A stretch of 25,503 nucleotides of DNA from DATDOR01 sp035512695 (GTDB lineage: Bacteria; Chloroflexota; Anaerolineae; Anaerolineales; JABWBV01): the NCBI GenBank assembly GCA_035512695.1, contig DATKDL010000059.1, positions 1-25,503 on the forward strand. The letters are read 5' to 3'. The position numbers and the translations under genes are program-made. Positions within the stretch are counted from its first letter, which is position 1; every line of letters starts with the position of its first letter. This document shows positions 23,107 to 25,503 of the stretch, in pieces. The notes under the pieces are model-generated. The model was not told the DNA's origin, did not search any database, and saw only the letters and a program-made list of their open reading frames with translations.

Positions 23107-23676
23107 ATGGAGACCCTCTCAAATCTTCTTCGAAAATATTCTTTCGGCTGGCTGGTCCTGGTCTTTCTCGTGGGCGTGCTCTACTTTAACGTCGTCGTGC
23201 TCCCCAACGCGGCCCGCGTGCTCGGTGAAACGGATCCGATCGACCTGCAGTTCTTCTACACACCGGAGAAGGTGTACGCCATGGTAGAGGCGTACGGACC
23301 GGAGGTCCGCACCCAGTACCGAGATTTTGCACTCACCGGCGATATCGCCTACCCGATCGTCTATCCCCTTTTCTTCAGCCTGGCCATCTCGTGGCTATTC
23401 AAGCGCGGCCTCCCGAAGGACAGCCGGCTGCACCGGCTGAACGTCGTCCCGTTTGGGGCCGGTATCTTCGACGTGCTCGAAAATCTGGCGATCGCCGCGA
23501 TGCTGGGCGGCTATCCCGCCGAACCGGCCTGGCTGGCCTGGATCGCGGCGTTCTTCACGATGGTCAAGTGGCTGTTCGTCTTCGCCAGCCTGGCCCTGAT
23601 CCTGTACGGGGGGTTCATAGCCTTGAAGCGGGCGCGTTCGGGCCCCTCCCGGGGTGCGACCGGGGATACATTATAA
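23107..23676 (+). CDS. four-helix membrane protein of unknown function
   Basis: A 189-residue protein with four predicted membrane helices (about residues 14-34, 80-98, 112-135 and 143-172) and a long loop after the first helix containing FFYTPEKVYAMVEAYGPEVRTQYRDF. The third helix region GAGIFDVLENLAIAAML carries acidic and Asn residues inside the membrane. I do not recognise a named family; similar small four-helix proteins of unknown role are common. GGAGG lies six bases before ATG and supports the start. The stop codon overlaps the TATAAT box of the next gene. It is divergent from the protease and upstream of uridine kinase on the same strand, but the embedded promoter means they need not be one operon. 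Confidence 0.8.
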   Translation: METLSNLLRKYSFGWLVLVFLVGVLYFNVVVLPNAARVLGETDPIDLQFFYTPEKVYAMVEAYGPEVRTQYRDFALTGDIAYPIVYPLFFSLAISWLFKRGLPKDSRLHRLNVVPFGAGIFDVLENLAIAAMLGGYPAEPAWLAWIAAFFTMVKWLFVFASLALILYGGFIALKRARSGPSRGATGDTL

Positions 23677-23677
23677 T
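23672..23677 (+). promoter_or_regulatory. -10 box of uridine kinase overlapping the upstream stop codon
   Basis: TATAAT contains the TAA stop codon (23674-23676) of the membrane protein gene. Transcription from it would give a leader of about 35 bases before the kinase ATG. No -35 hexamer is recognisable upstream, within the coding sequence. Confidence 0.5.
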
Positions 23678-23718
23678 TCCTCGGCGGCCGGCCCAGCCGG
23701 CGGCCCCAGGTTGCCTCG

Positions 23719-24351
23719 ATGTCCGGATCTCCAGCCCCCGTCTCCCCGCTCGTTATCGGCATCGCCGGCGGTTCCGGCTCCGGCAAGACGACGGTCGCCA
23801 ACGCACTGCTGGAGCGGGTCGGCGAAGAGCGGATCGCCTACCTGCCGCACGACGCCTACTACAAGGACCTGAGCGCCCTCCCGCCGCAGCAGCGGGCGGC
23901 GGTCAACTTCGACCATCCCAACTCGCTCGAGAACGAGCTGCTCTGCCGGCACATCGAAGTCCTGCGTTGCGGCAAACCGGTCGATCTGCCGGTCTACGAC
24001 TTCACCACGCACAGCCGCACGGCCGAGACGATCCGGGTGGCGCCCAAACCGGTCATCATCGTCGAAGGCATCCTGATCTTCATCGAGGCCGGGCTGCGGG
24101 GGATGTTCGACGTCAAGATCTACGTCGACACAGACCCCGATCTGCGCTTCATCCGCCGCCTCGAGCGCGACCTGCGCGAGCGCGGCCGGACGACCGATTC
24201 GGTCATCCACCAATACCTGACCACCGTCCGCCCAATGCACCTCGAATTCGTCGAGCCTTCCAAGCGGTACGCGGATATCATCATCCCGGAAGGCGGTTTT
24301 AATACGGTGGCGTTGGATATGGTGGTGGCGAGGGTTCGTTCCATGTTGTGA
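23719..24351 (+). CDS. udk: uridine kinase
   Basis: A 210-residue cytoplasmic P-loop kinase of the uridine kinase/phosphoribulokinase family, which phosphorylates uridine (and usually cytidine) in pyrimidine salvage. The P-loop GGSGSGKT is at residues 17-24. The nucleoside-binding segment YKDLS, the NFDHPNSLENELL segment, YDFTTHSR and VEGILIF are all family hallmarks. The lid region FIRRLERDLRERGRT is followed by VEPSKRYADIIIPEGG. Length is typical (about 205-215). The start lacks a clear ribosome binding site, but MSGSPAPVSP leads directly to the first strand. The stop codon lies within the left arm of the next hairpin, whose two bulged bases are the first two bases of TGA. Confidence 0.95.
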   Translation: MSGSPAPVSPLVIGIAGGSGSGKTTVANALLERVGEERIAYLPHDAYYKDLSALPPQQRAAVNFDHPNSLENELLCRHIEVLRCGKPVDLPVYDFTTHSRTAETIRVAPKPVIIVEGILIFIEAGLRGMFDVKIYVDTDPDLRFIRRLERDLRERGRTTDSVIHQYLTTVRPMHLEFVEPSKRYADIIIPEGGFNTVALDMVVARVRSML

Positions 24352-24405
24352 AAAATTGAAGATCGATGCGGGGTGAAGCCCCGCATCGATCTTCAATTTT
24401 TCAAC
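24345..24405. repeat. long bulged hairpin spanning the udk stop codon
   Basis: The right arm 24379-24405 is perfectly complementary over 27 bp to the left arm 24345-24373, apart from two extra left-arm bases (tg, 24349-24350) after the fourth pair. The loop is five bases. The sequence (gaagatcgatgcgggg) is unrelated to the other hairpins. It may terminate or protect the udk transcript. The ribosome binding site of the next gene follows fifteen bases later. Confidence 0.93.
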
Positions 24406-24423
24406 AATTTCACAAGGAGAAAG

Positions 24424-24939
24424 ATGCCAAACCAATGGAATTCCCCCCCACCGATGCAAATCGATCCCGAAAAAGCCTACACGGCCACCTTCCATACCGA
24501 CCTCGGCGAGATCGTCATCGACCTTCACGTAAACGAGACGCCCGTCACGGTCAACAACTTCGTCTTCCTGGCGCGCCAGGGTTTCTACGATGGCACGATC
24601 TTCCACCGCGTCATCGACAACTTCATGGCCCAGGGCGGCGATCCGACCGGGACCGGGACCGGCGGACCCGGGTACAAATTCAAGGACGAATTCCACCCGG
24701 ACCTGACACACGATGGACCCGGGATCCTCTCGATGGCGAACGCCGGGGCGAACACGAACGGCTCCCAGTTCTTCCTGACCCACGTCGCCACGCCCTGGCT
24801 GGACAACCGCCACAGCGTGTTTGGAAAAGTGGCCGATGAGGACAGCCTGAACGTCCTGCTCTCGATCCCGGCCCGGGACCCGATGCACCGGGGTGCCCCG
24901 GCGGTCACCCTCCAGCAGGTGGTGATCGCTGAAAGCTGA
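24424..24939 (+). CDS. peptidyl-prolyl cis-trans isomerase, cyclophilin type
   Basis: A 171-residue single-domain cyclophilin that should catalyse cis-trans isomerisation of prolyl bonds during protein folding. The core motifs are present: Phe60-His-Arg62 (FHRV, catalytic Arg), NFMAQGGDP at 66-74, MANAGANTNGSQFF at 104-117, Trp125 and HSVFGKV at 130-136. No signal peptide is seen, so it is probably cytoplasmic. ATG 24424 is preferred over the in-frame ATG at 24373 because AAGGAG lies about 5 bases before it and the upstream extension only translates hairpin sequence. It lies 72 bases after udk and overlaps the start proposed for the next gene, suggesting coupling. Confidence 0.94.
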   Translation: MPNQWNSPPPMQIDPEKAYTATFHTDLGEIVIDLHVNETPVTVNNFVFLARQGFYDGTIFHRVIDNFMAQGGDPTGTGTGGPGYKFKDEFHPDLTHDGPGILSMANAGANTNGSQFFLTHVATPWLDNRHSVFGKVADEDSLNVLLSIPARDPMHRGAPAVTLQQVVIAES

Positions 24940-25503
24940 GTCGGCCTCCGGTGAGACGCGCGGCCGCAGCCTGGGCCTCGTCTACCGCATCCTGGCGATC
25001 GTTTTCGTGGTCGCGATCAGCGTCTACATCTTCACGATCCGCGACCAGGTCGAAACGCTGACGCGCTTCGGCTATCCCGGCGTCTTCCTGTTCACCCTGG
25101 TGACCAGCGCGACCATCATCCTGCCGGCCCCGAGCCTCGTCGTCGTCTTCACACTCGGCGGCGTGCTGAACCCGCTCTGGGTCGGCGCGGCCGCCGGCGT
25201 CGGGGCGACTTTGGGGGAGCTCTCTGGCTACCTGGCGGGTTTCTCGGGCCGGGTCGTGGTGGAGAACACCCGGAATTACGACCGCATGCGGGGCTGGATG
25301 GAGGCCCACACCGCCCTGAGCGGCTGGCTGATCATGCTCCTGGCCTTCATCCCCCTCCCGATCATCGACCTGGCCGGGATGGCCGCCGGCGCGCTGCGGA
25401 TGCCGGTCTGGCAGTTCCAGCTCTGGTGCCTGGCCGGCAAGCTCCCCAAGATGGTCCTGGTGGCCTGGTTGGGGACTCTTTCGGTCGAATGGATCGAACG
25501 TCT
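24929..25503 (+). CDS. VTT-domain (DedA/TVP38-like) membrane protein, truncated by the window end
   Basis: An open frame running off the window, 191 codons so far, with no ATG before its first helix. It encodes a membrane helix (LVYRILAIVFVVAISVYIF), then a region typical of VTT/SNARE-associated proteins: FGYPGVFLFTLVTSATIILPAP, the glycine-rich GAAAGVGATLGELSGYLAG, and a re-entrant-like segment IPLPIIDLAGMAAGALRMP. Such proteins are implicated in lipid scrambling or undecaprenyl phosphate recycling in the inner membrane. The most likely start is the CTG at 24929, giving MKAESASGETRGRS before the helix and overlapping the cyclophilin end by 11 bases. In-frame GTG codons come too late. The start is uncertain; the family call is moderately firm. 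Confidence 0.75.
   Translation, partial: MKAESASGETRGRSLGLVYRILAIVFVVAISVYIFTIRDQVETLTRFGYPGVFLFTLVTSATIILPAPSLVVVFTLGGVLNPLWVGAAAGVGATLGELSGYLAGFSGRVVVENTRNYDRMRGWMEAHTALSGWLIMLLAFIPLPIIDLAGMAAGALRMPVWQFQLWCLAGKLPKMVLVAWLGTLSVEWIER

Noticed and set aside
24345..24405. Integron attC site
   Set aside because: It is a bulged hairpin like attC, but the ends are GTT outward-left and AAC outward-right, the reverse of the attC arrangement. The GTTRRRY consensus fails, and there is no integrase or cassette array.

Overview
The window is GC-rich bacterial chromosome with dense, mostly housekeeping gene content and unusually elaborate intergenic DNA. The giant secreted protease ends in a hydrophobic YLPVIIR-type tail, which I associate with secreted proteins of Chloroflexota (Anaerolineae-like). 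Together with the GC content and short -10-to-ATG distances this suggests that phylum, but the assignment is an inference and no marker gene proves it. No phage, plasmid, IS or CRISPR locus is visible.

Layout. 50-2970 (minus strand): a CPA-family Na+/H+ antiporter and a membrane-anchored serine hydrolase with a beta-lactamase/PBP fold. 3208-5967 (plus): UDP-glucose 6-dehydrogenase closely followed by a flavin-dependent, halogenase-like oxidoreductase. 5986-11226 (minus): a translationally coupled MoxR ATPase - DUF58 - DUF4129 - DUF4129 operon, with two paralogous multi-pass DUF4129 proteins and no transglutaminase domain. 11596-15180 (plus): a small membrane protein with an SH3b domain, then a DinG-type exonuclease-helicase. 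15233-16483 (minus): a GT4 glycosyltransferase. 16563-16635 (plus): tRNA-Thr(CGT). 16694-22747 (minus): a 2017-residue secreted subtilisin-like multidomain protein. 23107 to the end (plus): a four-helix membrane protein, uridine kinase, a cyclophilin and a truncated VTT/DedA-like membrane protein.

The most unusual content lies between the genes. At least ten long inverted repeats (19-27 bp arms, mostly short loops) sit in the gaps. They differ in sequence but share architecture: many touch a stop codon or lie immediately upstream of a -10 box, and several carry a small asymmetric bulge 4-6 bp from the stem base. Three loci are built from the same octamer family (attcgccc and variants). In one of them the TATAAT box of the dinG-like gene is the last octamer in register.

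A second candidate is the leader of the giant protease. It has a good intrinsic terminator 39 bases before the start codon, and a 9-nt segment near the presumed 5' end of the transcript is perfectly complementary to the terminator's 3' arm. This is the layout of a transcription attenuator or riboswitch, and I could not match it to a known class. Three genes have a -10-like box only 6-8 bases from the start codon, which suggests leaderless mRNAs.
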